Shown here: positions 1 through 8,092 of the stretch, piece by piece | How positions within the stretch are numbered: the first letter of the stretch is position 1 | Layout of the letters: each line of letters begins with the position of its first letter | NCBI GenBank assembly: GCA_963661945.1 | Contig: CAVLDP010000010.1 | Coordinates: forward strand, 3,480-67,479 | Direction: 5' to 3' | DNA: 64,000 nt | Source of the DNA: CAVLDP01 sp963661945 | Lineage (GTDB): Bacteria > Bacillota > Clostridia > Lachnospirales > Lachnospiraceae | Translations under genes and position numbers: made by a program | The notes under the pieces: model-generated | What the model was told of the DNA's origin: nothing | The model's input: the letters and a program-made list of their open reading frames with translations, nothing else | Database searches by the model: none

Positions 1-706
1 CCTGTCCCTGAACGATACAAGACTGTATCCCAAGCTCTGATAGAAGATATGATGCCGCACAAGCATAGCCCATGCAGACCGTTTGTCGATTTAGAAAAAC
101 AGATAAGATATTCTGATTATTCTCTACACCTGTCACATAGTCTACATTCTCAATAAGAAGATCATAGACATATTTGCTCTTCTCATAATCAGTGGCGTCT
201 GAGGAAATACCAGAGAGCCACTCCTCTACGACCGCATCAACCTGTTCCTGATAAGCGTCTCTCTCTTCCTCTGTCATCGTATATTTGGGACTTACATCAA
301 AGCCTAGGATGTCATCGCCCGAATAATAAGTCGTATACTTATATCCACTCACCCAGAAGAGACCGCCATAGTCATAGGTGACTGCTTCATAAGATGCCGA
401 TAATACATCCTGATCCAAGGTGTCCACCCGAACCTTCTCGTCCATATTCAAAATACAGTTGAGAATCTGGTCATAAACCACCTTACCCTCATCTGATAGA
501 GTGGAATAACAATATTTCTCCGAAGAAATGCTATCCACCACTACAGATTCACCTATGGTCTTTTCCGCGACGATTTCATTTTTGGACTCTCGCACACTCT
601 GAAGGATACGATTCACGTAAATGTTAAAGGAATCGTTATTCAGCGCCAAAAAGAAGGCTGATAGAGTTAAGAGAATCACGCATAGAACTCGTATTAGTTT
701 CTTCAA
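1..706 (-). CDS. Membrane-anchored transglutaminase-like protein, C-terminus cut off by the window edge
   Basis: This open frame runs off the left edge, so only about 235 N-terminal residues are visible. A TTG start at 706 is chosen because a GAGG ribosome binding site lies 7 bases upstream. The protein starts MKKLIRVLCVILLTL, a basic end followed by a hydrophobic segment, so a signal anchor or signal peptide is likely. The last visible part contains RQTVCMGYACAASYLLSELG, which resembles the catalytic-cysteine helix of transglutaminase-like cysteine peptidases. The catalytic His and Asp would lie beyond the edge. The substrate is unknown; an extracytoplasmic peptidase or cross-linking role is inferred from the family. 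The cold-shock gene upstream is separated from it by a terminator. Confidence 0.72.
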   Translation of the reverse strand, partial: MKKLIRVLCVILLTLSAFFLALNNDSFNIYVNRILQSVRESKNEIVAEKTIGESVVVDSISSEKYCYSTLSDEGKVVYDQILNCILNMDEKVRVDTLDQDVLSASYEAVTYDYGGLFWVSGYKYTTYYSGDDILGFDVSPKYTMTEEERDAYQEQVDAVVEEWLSGISSDATDYEKSKYVYDLLIENVDYVTGVENNQNILSVFLNRQTVCMGYACAASYLLSELGIQSCIVQGQ

Positions 707-730
707 AACCACACCTCATTGTTCTCATAA

Positions 731-764
731 TCAAAAAGCGACATGCCATAATTAGCATGTCGCT
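731..764 (-). terminator. Intrinsic terminator of the cold-shock gene
   Basis: A perfect 10-bp stem (AGCGACATGC at 737-746 paired with 755-764) with an 8-base loop is followed on the minus strand by a run of five T. It lies between the cold-shock gene and the transglutaminase-like gene. Confidence 0.85.
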
Positions 765-859
765 CCCCCCTTAAATCATTCGTATCTCAATCTTGCTATT
801 CAAATATCAGAAATATCATAATAGGTACATTGAAAATCTAGTGATTAAGTGCCTAGTAA

Positions 860-1060
860 TTATCTTACTACTGTTACGTTAACAGCCTGAGGACCCTTCT
901 GGCCATCAGTTACGTCGTACTCTACAGATGCACCTTCCTCAAGTGTCTTGAATCCTTCCATATTCAGACCTGAGTAATGTACGAATACGTCATTTCCTTC
1001 TGCATCAGAAATGAAACCGTAACCCTTCTGGTTGTTAAACCACTTTACTGTACCTGTCAT
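860..1060 (-). CDS. cspA: Cold-shock protein, CspA family
   Basis: A 66-residue single cold-shock domain starting MTGTVKWFNNQKGYGFI. The RNP1 motif (KGYGFI) and RNP2 motif (VFVHY) that bind single-stranded RNA or DNA are both present, and the length is normal for the family. Start 1060 has a GGAGGT site about 10 bases upstream; the longer frame upstream is not coding. It is a single-gene unit with its own promoter and terminator. The likely role is RNA chaperone activity during cold or growth transitions. Several paralogues usually occur in one genome, so the exact csp letter cannot be assigned. Confidence 0.95.
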   Translation of the reverse strand: MTGTVKWFNNQKGYGFISDAEGNDVFVHYSGLNMEGFKTLEEGASVEYDVTDGQKGPQAVNVTVVR

Positions 1061-1116
1061 TACATAGTACCTCCAAAATATATTTTGTAGGATTTCTAAA
1101 ACCCAACACAAGATAT

Positions 1117-1145
1117 AGGATAGCATAAGGCACTTGGAATGTAAA
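1117..1145 (-). promoter_or_regulatory. Sigma-A-type promoter of the cold-shock gene
   Basis: On the minus strand, TTTACA (1145-1140), a 17-bp spacer and TATCCT (1122-1117) preceded by TGC as an extended -10. The predicted leader is about 50 bases long. Confidence 0.6.
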
Positions 1146-1151
1146 TAAAGT

Positions 1152-1655
1152 TCAGACAACTTTTTCGAAGGAAATACTATGGTCTGACAAAAATTTGGAC
1201 ACATAAGAATCCCATGCAAAATCTATAGATCTGTCAACCGTAAAAATCCTAAGCGAGGAGCCTGTTGTAATATAGAGCGCATCATCCTTGAAGCGAACAT
1301 TAAGAGCCAGGGACGAAATATCCTCTGCCGAAATCGATGCATCTGCCTCTTCTAAAATCCTGGCAATAAGAGCCGGCGAAGCCAGGAATACAAACTTGAA
1401 ATAACCTGGTGTCTTCTTGCCCTTAATCATAGAAAAACAAAGAGATCGCACCTCCCCATAAGGCACAAAGGAAGGCATCTCTCCCATAGAGGATAACTCC
1501 TCTTCCGTATAATAGCCATCCACATAAGCCCCATCAATCACAAAGGAAGCCTTAGTCTGAATCGTCGCTTCCTGAAGGAGGAAGTCATCAAAGGTATCCT
1601 GTAACAAAATATGGCTCATGCAGCCCTTCACATCAGAAATCTCAAATGCCTGCAA
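1152..1655 (-). CDS. DUF5721 family protein
   Basis: A 167-residue protein of unknown function that resembles the DUF5721 family by its opening (MQAFEISDVKGCMSHILLQD) and length. The assignment is from memory. No catalytic motif or membrane segment is visible. The start is a TTG at 1655, placed directly after the clpX stop codon (TAA at 1658-1656) with no gap, so translation is probably coupled. The next in-frame ATG, at residue 13, would remove the conserved opening. Its position suggests co-expression with the ClpX-like unfoldase, but no functional link is shown. Confidence 0.65.
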   Translation of the reverse strand: MQAFEISDVKGCMSHILLQDTFDDFLLQEATIQTKASFVIDGAYVDGYYTEEELSSMGEMPSFVPYGEVRSLCFSMIKGKKTPGYFKFVFLASPALIARILEEADASISAEDISSLALNVRFKDDALYITTGSSLRIFTVDRSIDFAWDSYVSKFLSDHSISFEKVV

Positions 1656-3125
1656 TTATTCCGCTGCCTCTCTAGGAAGTGCCTGAAGTGGTACTGCACC
1701 TCGAATCTCAATCAAAGGTCCGCCCTTCTTCTCTATATAGTCTTCCGTAATTGTAACCGTACCGATATTGTCATCCTTAGGAATCTCATACATGATATCA
1801 AGCATGTATTCCTCGATAATAGCCCTCAGCGCTCTAGCGCCAAGTTCTCTGTCCTTGGCCCTGCGTGCAATCGCATAGAGTGCACCATCATCAAATCGAA
1901 GGTCTACCTCATCTAAGGCCAGAAGCTTCTGGTACTGCTTGATAATCGCATTCTTCGGTTCCTTCAGAATACGAACCAGCATATCCTCATCTAGAGCCTG
2001 CAAAGCAAAAACAATAGGAAGTCTACCGATAAATTCTGGAATCATACCAAAATTCTTCAGATCCTCTACCGTCACCTGATCGAGCAGATTCTCATCCTCA
2101 TCAAATCGATCCTTCAACTCTGATGCAAAGCCCATCGTTGAGGTCTTCGTCAGACGTTCCTTAATAATATTACGAAGTTCTGGGAACGCTCCACCACAGA
2201 TAAAGAGAATATTCTTCGTATTCACTGTCACCATAGGAACCATGGCATTCTTACTGCTGGCTCCAACCGGCACCTCAATATCTGCGCCCTCAAGGAGCTT
2301 CAGCATACCCTGCTGAACAGATTCGCCAGATACATCTCTCTGATTCGCATTACGCTTCTTGGCAAGCTTGTCAATCTCGTCAATGAAGATAATACCCTGT
2401 TCTGCCTTCTCTACGTCATTATCCGCAGCAGCGAGAAGCTTGGATACAACCGACTCGATATCATCGCCAATATAGCCAGCCTCCGTAAGAGATGTTGCAT
2501 CCGTAACTGCAAGAGGCACATCCAGAAGACGAGCAAGTGTACGAACCAGATAAGTCTTACCAGATCCTGTAGGACCAACCATAAGCATATTCGACTTCTC
2601 GATCTCGATCTCATCTAAGGTATTCGTAGCAACACGCTTGTAATGATTGTAGACTGCGACAGACATTACCTTCTTCGCATGTTCTTGTCCGACTACATAT
2701 TCATCCAGCTTTGCCTTGATCTCATGTGGACGTGGCATATGATTCACATCAAATACTGGTGTGATTTCAGGTTCGCCTTCCTTCTTGGGCTGCTTCCTCT
2801 TCACCTTCTTAGAATTAGGCATGCCAGGAAAGCCCATAAGATCAGACAGATTAATCATGCTAATATTGCCAAGCTTGCTAAAATCGATTCCGTCCTCTGA
2901 ATTCTCATCATCAGAAGAACCCTGTCCCATATTCATATTCATGCCAAAAGCGCCCATAGAATCAAAGGTCTTCTGCATGCAATCATTACAAATACAGATG
3001 TTATTCGGAATCCGTATCATCTTGCCCGCAACGCGCTCTGGTCTGTGGCAGATATAACATACATCCTCATAGGAATCATCTGACTTGTCGTCTATATCAA
3101 TCTCTCTAAAATCATTATCTGACAT
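1656..3125 (-). CDS. clpX: ClpX-type ATP-dependent unfoldase with long linker
   Basis: A 489-residue AAA+ protein that would unfold substrates for ClpP in the cytoplasm. An N-terminal zinc-binding domain has Cys pairs at residues 23/26 and 46/49. The ATPase has Walker A GPTGSGKT, Walker B IIFIDEID, and FIGRLP before the small domain. In the region of the ClpP-binding IGF loop it reads TMGF, so docking to ClpP may be retained. It differs from typical ClpX (about 420 residues) by an acidic then Lys-rich linker of roughly 70 residues between the zinc finger and the AAA+ core. It is not beside clpP or tig, so it could be a second ClpX paralogue; that is an inference. ATG 3125 has a GAGGT site. 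Confidence 0.88.
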   Translation of the reverse strand: MSDNDFREIDIDDKSDDSYEDVCYICHRPERVAGKMIRIPNNICICNDCMQKTFDSMGAFGMNMNMGQGSSDDENSEDGIDFSKLGNISMINLSDLMGFPGMPNSKKVKRKQPKKEGEPEITPVFDVNHMPRPHEIKAKLDEYVVGQEHAKKVMSVAVYNHYKRVATNTLDEIEIEKSNMLMVGPTGSGKTYLVRTLARLLDVPLAVTDATSLTEAGYIGDDIESVVSKLLAAADNDVEKAEQGIIFIDEIDKLAKKRNANQRDVSGESVQQGMLKLLEGADIEVPVGASSKNAMVPMVTVNTKNILFICGGAFPELRNIIKERLTKTSTMGFASELKDRFDEDENLLDQVTVEDLKNFGMIPEFIGRLPIVFALQALDEDMLVRILKEPKNAIIKQYQKLLALDEVDLRFDDGALYAIARRAKDRELGARALRAIIEEYMLDIMYEIPKDDNIGTVTITEDYIEKKGGPLIEIRGAVPLQALPREAAE

Positions 3126-3158
3126 AGAAAATATACCTCACTCTCATAGATAATGCTC

Positions 3159-3187
3159 ATTATAGACAATCTGCTTATGGAACTCAA
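3159..3187 (-). promoter_or_regulatory. Sigma-A promoter of clpX - DUF5721
   Basis: TTGAGT (3187-3182), a 17-bp spacer and a perfect TATAAT (3164-3159) on the minus strand, about 25-30 bases upstream of the clpX start. Confidence 0.75.
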
Positions 3188-3229
3188 TTGCCCAGCAAAA
3201 AGTTAATAAATTCTTAAGAATACGACCGA

Positions 3230-4210
3230 CTAATCCACACAGAAGCTGTCAAAATATCGAAATACATCCTGATAATACTGAAAACGAATCTCTGGAGTTG
3301 CTGCATACATCTCATGCTTTGATCCTGGATAAATGATTCGATTGGTAGAGCCCGTTTCCTTTAGGAAATCATCATGACCAGTATTATCTACCATCGTATC
3401 CTTCTCTCCTTCGCAGAGAAGAAATGGAGTCTTTATTGCACCAGCATTGGAGAGGCCCTTCTTTGTGGCACGAATTCCAGCCTTAATCCAACCATAAGAG
3501 CCACCGTACATCGTCCACTCTGACCTGGTTAATCTGAAGTTACGATAATATTCATATCTAGGCACGCTCATCTCACTGGAATGTTCTGGATCGTACTTGT
3601 CAGAAAGCCCCGTCTGTCCTGGACCATATTTCTTATCCCAATGAAATAATGTCGCAACTGCCATCAGAATCTGAACCACCCATTCTGGTGCTCCATAATT
3701 AATTCGATGCATTGGAGAACTTAAGATTGCAGCTGTAAATACATCTGGATGCTCCTCAAGATAGAGTGTTCCAATCAAGCCTCCCATAGAGTGCGCAAAG
3801 AGAAGAAGACGAGTTGTCTTTGCATTTACCTGTACAACTTCCGTTATAAACTGATGCAAATCCGATACATATTCTTCATAATCTGTAATATGAACCATAT
3901 CCGGATCTTCTACCTTGCGGTCTGATAGCGCATGTCCTCTATGCTCAATAAAGAACACAGAATAACCAGCCTGATAGAAATAGTATGCCGTCTCATAGAA
4001 CTTGCCGAAGAACTCGCAGAAACCGTGGCTTAAAACAATCGCCCCTTTCTCTGCTTCATTTACCTTATATTCGAAATGAATCTTCGTCCCATCCTCTGCT
4101 GTAAAGAAGCCCTGCGTCATCGTACTAACCCATGGCTCCACCTTATTCTTCATCTCTTCGAAGAAATTATCTTCTCCGATATAAAAATCTTGATTCTCCC
4201 AATTAGCCAT
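3230..4210 (-). CDS. Alpha/beta hydrolase, monoacylglycerol-lipase-like
   Basis: A 326-residue alpha/beta hydrolase related to serine lipases of the monoglyceride lipase/lysophospholipase group. The nucleophile lies in AHSMGG, the oxyanion strand in VLSHGF, and the C-terminal Asp and His are plausible in EGEKDTMVD and GSKHEMY. There is no signal peptide, so it is probably cytoplasmic. The start at 4210 (MANWENQ) has an AGGAG site; a longer frame beginning 27 bases upstream has no such site. It lies downstream of the glycerophosphodiesterase gene beyond a terminator, which would fit lipid or glycerol-ester turnover. The substrate is not known. Confidence 0.85.
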   Translation of the reverse strand: MANWENQDFYIGEDNFFEEMKNKVEPWVSTMTQGFFTAEDGTKIHFEYKVNEAEKGAIVLSHGFCEFFGKFYETAYYFYQAGYSVFFIEHRGHALSDRKVEDPDMVHITDYEEYVSDLHQFITEVVQVNAKTTRLLLFAHSMGGLIGTLYLEEHPDVFTAAILSSPMHRINYGAPEWVVQILMAVATLFHWDKKYGPGQTGLSDKYDPEHSSEMSVPRYEYYRNFRLTRSEWTMYGGSYGWIKAGIRATKKGLSNAGAIKTPFLLCEGEKDTMVDNTGHDDFLKETGSTNRIIYPGSKHEMYAATPEIRFQYYQDVFRYFDSFCVD

Positions 4211-4224
4211 AAATACTCCTCTCA

Positions 4225-4254
4225 AAAAACAAGGCACCCTCCGCAGAGGATGCC
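4225..4254 (-). terminator. Terminator after the glycerophosphodiesterase gene
   Basis: On the minus strand, a 9-bp stem (4254-4246 with 4241-4233, one G-U pair) is followed by TTGTTTTTT. It ends only about 15 bases before the next start codon. Confidence 0.75.
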
Positions 4255-4265
4255 CCGCTTACCAT

Positions 4266-5045
4266 CTACTGATTCTCAATCACCTGAATTGCCATATCTG
4301 GATAATTCGTGATAACAGAATGTACACCTGCCTGCAAACAAAGTGCCACATGCTCTGGTGAATTCACCGTCCATACATTCAGATTGGTACCATTCTTATG
4401 TGTCTCTTCCACGAAGCCTGGATATTGCAGATTGTAAAGTGCTGGATGAAGTCCCTCCACTCCATGAGCCTTGGCATATTCTGCCATATCAAGTGTTCCA
4501 TCCTCATAGAGGAAGCCAACCTCTGCTGCTGGCTCAAGCTCCTTAATCTTCATAACCGTATAATGATTGAAAGAAGAGAAAATCACCCGATCGAGCATAT
4601 TGTATTCCTTCGTCATTGCAAGGATTTTCTCCTCAATCGGATAGAATACAATTCCTGTCTTAATCTCAATATTGATAATCAAATCGGTAGGTGCAAAAAG
4701 TTCAAAAACTTCTCGCATCGTAGGAATATCCACCTGATCATATTCTGGATAAACCACCTCACCAAGGACCTGATCTCCAGCCTTCCAAGGATTGCTTCGA
4801 TTCTGATAATTATAATTAAACTGACGAAGCTCAGCTAAGGTATAATCCTTCACCCAGCCTGTACCATTGGATGTTCTGTCAATTGTCTCATCGTGAATAA
4901 CTACAATCTCTCCATCCTTGGTCAGCTGAACATCCAGCTCAATGCCGTCTGCTCCCTGATCAATTGCCATCTGAAAGGCTGCCATAGAATTCTCTGGTGC
5001 ATATCCGGAGGCACCGCGGTGTCCTAGTACAAGTGTATTTCTCAT
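4266..5045 (-). CDS. Glycerophosphodiester phosphodiesterase
   Basis: A 259-residue GDPD-family enzyme that hydrolyses glycerophosphodiesters to sn-glycerol 3-phosphate and an alcohol. The N-terminus carries HRGASGYAPENS, where the His and the Pro-Glu-Asn form part of the active site, followed by ELDVQLTKDG (metal-binding Glu and Asp) and VVIHDETIDRTSNG (second catalytic His). No signal peptide is present, so it is probably the cytoplasmic UgpQ type. It follows the MFS gene by 34 bases and is probably cotranscribed. The transporter might import a related compound, but this is only context. Confidence 0.93.
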   Translation of the reverse strand: MRNTLVLGHRGASGYAPENSMAAFQMAIDQGADGIELDVQLTKDGEIVVIHDETIDRTSNGTGWVKDYTLAELRQFNYNYQNRSNPWKAGDQVLGEVVYPEYDQVDIPTMREVFELFAPTDLIINIEIKTGIVFYPIEEKILAMTKEYNMLDRVIFSSFNHYTVMKIKELEPAAEVGFLYEDGTLDMAEYAKAHGVEGLHPALYNLQYPGFVEETHKNGTNLNVWTVNSPEHVALCLQAGVHSVITNYPDMAIQVIENQ

Positions 5046-5079
5046 CTTTCCTCCTCTTGCTTAATAGCTTGCCTATAAA

Positions 5080-6432
5080 TTAATCATCCATATCTGCCAA
5101 ATGGTCCATAAAGGACTTCTTCTCTACTACGCCAGAATCACCATGCTTAACAAAGCTCATCGTGACAAATGCCAGTGCCATAAAGACAAATGCATATGGG
5201 AAGAAAATCCAATAACCAACATAACGAAGCAGGGCTCCTGCGAGTATTGGTGTGACAATCTGTGCTGACATACTGAAGGTGTAATAATATCCAGTAAACT
5301 TGCCAACATCACTGCCCTTACACATCTCGATTACCATAGGAAGGGAATTTACATTGATAAATGCCCAACCCATACCTACGATAAAGAGCAGAATATAGAA
5401 CATAATATTATCTCTAACTGTGAACTCTCCGGAGAAAGTCAAGTAGAATCCAAATAACACTGCAAAGCAAACAGCCATCATAGTAACGCCAAGAAGAATT
5501 GTCTTCTTACGACCAATCTTACCTGCAAGTGCTCCAGATGGAACATATGTAAGAATTGCGCCAACCGTAGCAACTGTAAGATAAATGTTAGCTCCACCGA
5601 GAGACAGGCCCCATTCTACATTTGCAAAGGTTGTAAACCAGGTCTCAAGTGCATTATAAGCAATAAACCAAAGAGCTACAGAGAAGAGAATGAAAATCAG
5701 ACTTCTCTTCACGTCCTTTGGAAGCTCTGCATTGCCAGAACCATCATCCTCTGTCACATCCCATTCTGGATGAGCAGCCTCAATCTCCTGAACCTCCTTG
5801 TATAACTTGGTTTCATTTACCGTAGTCATAACAATTACAAGTGACAGAAGCATAATGCCAGCAACAATGAGGAAAAGCAGGAAATAATCCACATGCTCAA
5901 GTCCCTCTGTTCTGGATGAAGAATAAAGCACGGAAGAAATTCCAAGATAGAGAATTCCACCAATTGCTCCCATTAGATTGATAATGGCATTGCCCTGCGA
6001 ACGAAGTGGCTTCGGTGTCACATCCGGCATCAAAGCAACCGCTGGGCTACGATAGGTTCCCATAGTAACAAGGAGCGCGCCAAGAATGCCCACGAATAAG
6101 ATTTCCTTGCCAAAGCTTGGGCTGGCGAAATAGCTATTATCAATAAGTGGCAGAAGCAGCATAAGAATCACTGCCGCAATCGTTCCAAATAGGATAAATG
6201 GCTTACGACGGCCCATCTTGCTCTTACACTTGTCAGATATTCCCCCAAATATCGGCAATAAAAATAGACCAAGTACGTTGTCTGCCGCCATAATCACACC
6301 TGTGATTGTCTCATTCATGTTGAATGTGCTCTTCAGAATCAGTGGCACGATGCCATTGTACATCTGCCAGAAGGCACAAATCGATAGGAAGGCAAAACCA
6401 ATACGTATGGTCTGTCCAGTTTTAAGTTTCAT
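5080..6432 (-). CDS. MFS transporter, SLC45-like
   Basis: A 450-residue major facilitator protein with about twelve hydrophobic segments. The cytoplasmic loop motif after helix 2 reads GGISDKCKSKMGRRKPF, typical of MFS proteins near the sugar-transporting SLC45/GPH-like group. A long hydrophilic loop at about residues 205-240 separates the halves. The substrate is unknown; a sugar or small polar solute is an inference. The start at 6432 has a GAGGGGG ribosome binding site (6449-6443), unusually G-rich and complementary to a C-rich tract of the small RNA predicted at 34601-34712. It probably forms an operon with the glycerophosphodiesterase. Confidence 0.85.
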   Translation of the reverse strand: MKLKTGQTIRIGFAFLSICAFWQMYNGIVPLILKSTFNMNETITGVIMAADNVLGLFLLPIFGGISDKCKSKMGRRKPFILFGTIAAVILMLLLPLIDNSYFASPSFGKEILFVGILGALLVTMGTYRSPAVALMPDVTPKPLRSQGNAIINLMGAIGGILYLGISSVLYSSSRTEGLEHVDYFLLFLIVAGIMLLSLVIVMTTVNETKLYKEVQEIEAAHPEWDVTEDDGSGNAELPKDVKRSLIFILFSVALWFIAYNALETWFTTFANVEWGLSLGGANIYLTVATVGAILTYVPSGALAGKIGRKKTILLGVTMMAVCFAVLFGFYLTFSGEFTVRDNIMFYILLFIVGMGWAFINVNSLPMVIEMCKGSDVGKFTGYYYTFSMSAQIVTPILAGALLRYVGYWIFFPYAFVFMALAFVTMSFVKHGDSGVVEKKSFMDHLADMDD

Positions 6433-6518
6433 TATTAAGTTACCCCCTCTAGTAAAAAATTATATAACTTATTCTACTACTTTACCCCTTCTCAGGAAAG
6501 CAATTTCGCGAGAATTCA

Positions 6519-6547
6519 TAGACTTATTCGATGATATTTCTTATACT
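6519..6547 (+). promoter_or_regulatory. Candidate promoter of the alpha/beta hydrolase gene at 6580
   Basis: TAGACT (6519-6524), a 17-bp spacer and TATACT (6542-6547). The -35 box matches poorly. On the other strand an ATTATA at 6459-6464 gives a TATAAT that may serve the divergent MFS gene. Confidence 0.4.
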
Positions 6548-6579
6548 TATTCTAGAATTATTAGAAATGAGGTCAGCCT

Positions 6580-7242
6580 ATGTGGATTCAACTGGATAGT
6601 CAAATTATCGCTTACGAACGAACCGGTCAGGGATATCCCCTCATCCTCTTACATGGAAATGGTGGAGATCATACCATGTTCTCAGAGCTCATCTCATCTC
6701 TTGAAGATAGTTATGAAATCTACGCTGTAGATTTGCGAGGTCACGGAGAATCCGCCACGCCCAAGGAATTCCACTATGAGGATTTTGCTACAGATATAGA
6801 GAAATTCATCGAAGCACTTGGCATCAGAAGGCCTGCCGTTCTCGGGTTTTCTGATGGCGCCATCGTAGCCATGAAGCTTGCCATGAAGCGAGAGGATCTC
6901 CTCTCTGCCCTAATCCTGTGTGGTGGCAACCTAAGTCCCAAAGGGCTAAACCATGCCGTTCTTCATGAGATCAAGAAGAATTACAAGAAAACTGGCGACC
7001 CGCTTCAGAAGCTTATGTTAGATGAGCCCAACATTTCCACATCTTCTCTATCAAAGATTACGCTTCCGACTCTTGTAGTCGCAGGAGCAAAGGATAGCAT
7101 TAGAGAGAAGGAAACCAAGACCATCGCAAGAGCCATTCCAAACAGCCAGCTTCTAATTCTTCCCAATGAGAACCACATAAGCTACTTGGTTCACACCGAT
7201 AAATTCGCTCCTACAGTAAGACAATTTCTAAAAAAAGCCTGA
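6580..7242 (+). CDS. Alpha/beta hydrolase, small
   Basis: A 220-residue alpha/beta hydrolase. LILLHGNGGDHTMF forms the oxyanion strand, DLRGHGES follows, and the nucleophilic Ser lies in GFSDGA. The likely acid is in VVAGAKDSI and the His in PNENHISYLVH. The length is short but the core is complete. ATG 6580 has a GAGGT site. It is a single-gene unit, divergent from the MFS gene and convergent with dapB across a shared terminator. The substrate is unknown. Confidence 0.88.
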   Translation: MWIQLDSQIIAYERTGQGYPLILLHGNGGDHTMFSELISSLEDSYEIYAVDLRGHGESATPKEFHYEDFATDIEKFIEALGIRRPAVLGFSDGAIVAMKLAMKREDLLSALILCGGNLSPKGLNHAVLHEIKKNYKKTGDPLQKLMLDEPNISTSSLSKITLPTLVVAGAKDSIREKETKTIARAIPNSQLLILPNENHISYLVHTDKFAPTVRQFLKKA

Positions 7243-7266
7243 TGCATATGCACCAGGCTTTCTTCA
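7231..7266. terminator. Bidirectional terminator between hydrolase and dapB
   Basis: A stem AAGCCTG (7236-7242) pairs with CAGGCTT (7255-7261). The minus strand has the better tail, seven T in a row, so it mainly ends the dapB transcript. The plus strand continues TTCTTC. The hydrolase stop codon is inside the stem. Confidence 0.75.
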
Positions 7267-7288
7267 ATCAATTCAAGAATCGCTTATT

Positions 7289-8050
7289 CTATTTTGCTGC
7301 AATTACATCAGACATATCATAGAAGCCAGCAGGCTTACCTGCCAAGAACTTCGCAGCTTCTACCGCTCCCTTGGCAAAAACGGACTTGGAATATGCAGTA
7401 TGTTCAAAGGTAATCACCTCATCCAATCCAGCAAAGATCACCTCATGCTCACCTACGATATTACCGCCGCGAACTGCAGAGATTCCAATCTCATCCGAAG
7501 GACGCTTCTCGCGTCGGTTAGATCGATCATATACATATTCGTACTTTCCGCCCATCTCTTCATTGATGGAATCTGCGAGTGCAATTGCCGTACCAGATGG
7601 AGCATCCAACTTCTGATTATGATGCTTCTCCACAATCTCGATATCATATCCTGCTGGAGCAAAGACCTTGGCCGCCTTCTTCAGAATATCCATAAGTGTG
7701 TTGATTCCAAGTGACATATTTGCAGAACGAAGAACTGCAACAGATTCAGATGCCTTATGTGCTGCTTCAATCTGGTCCTCACTAAGTCCTGTTGTACATA
7801 GAATCATAGGAATCTTCTTCGTCGTACTATAAGAAATCAGTCCATCAATCGCTGCCACATTTGAGAAATCAATAATCACGTCCGCATCGACATCCACTTC
7901 CGAAATAGAAGTAAATACAGGATACGCATTCTCAACTCCAGTATAGGTATCAACACCAGCTACAATCTGAACCTCTGCATCATCCTTGCAGATCTCTGTT
8001 ACAACTCGGCCCATACGACCATTGCAGCCATGCATAATAATTCTTGTCAT
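7289..8050 (-). CDS. dapB: 4-hydroxy-tetrahydrodipicolinate reductase
   Basis: A 253-residue DapB that reduces 4-hydroxy-tetrahydrodipicolinate to tetrahydrodipicolinate with NAD(P)H, for lysine and meso-diaminopimelate synthesis. The nucleotide-binding loop is GCNGRMGR near the N-terminus, ILCTTG follows, and the signature EKHHNQKLDAPSGTA carries the catalytic His and the substrate-binding Lys. Length and motifs are normal. It lies 42 bases after dapA and ends at a strong terminator, so it is the last gene of the operon. Confidence 0.97.
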   Translation of the reverse strand: MTRIIMHGCNGRMGRVVTEICKDDAEVQIVAGVDTYTGVENAYPVFTSISEVDVDADVIIDFSNVAAIDGLISYSTTKKIPMILCTTGLSEDQIEAAHKASESVAVLRSANMSLGINTLMDILKKAAKVFAPAGYDIEIVEKHHNQKLDAPSGTAIALADSINEEMGGKYEYVYDRSNRREKRPSDEIGISAVRGGNIVGEHEVIFAGLDEVITFEHTAYSKSVFAKGAVEAAKFLAGKPAGFYDMSDVIAAK

Positions 8051-8092
8051 ATCATTTCCAATCTATCTATCATCAACCATAAGTTCGTAGGA

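Noticed and set aside
4343..4838. Open frames on the plus strand opposite the glycerophosphodiesterase gene
   Set aside because: They are antisense shadows without ribosome binding site or recognisable protein; the minus-strand frame matches a full enzyme family.
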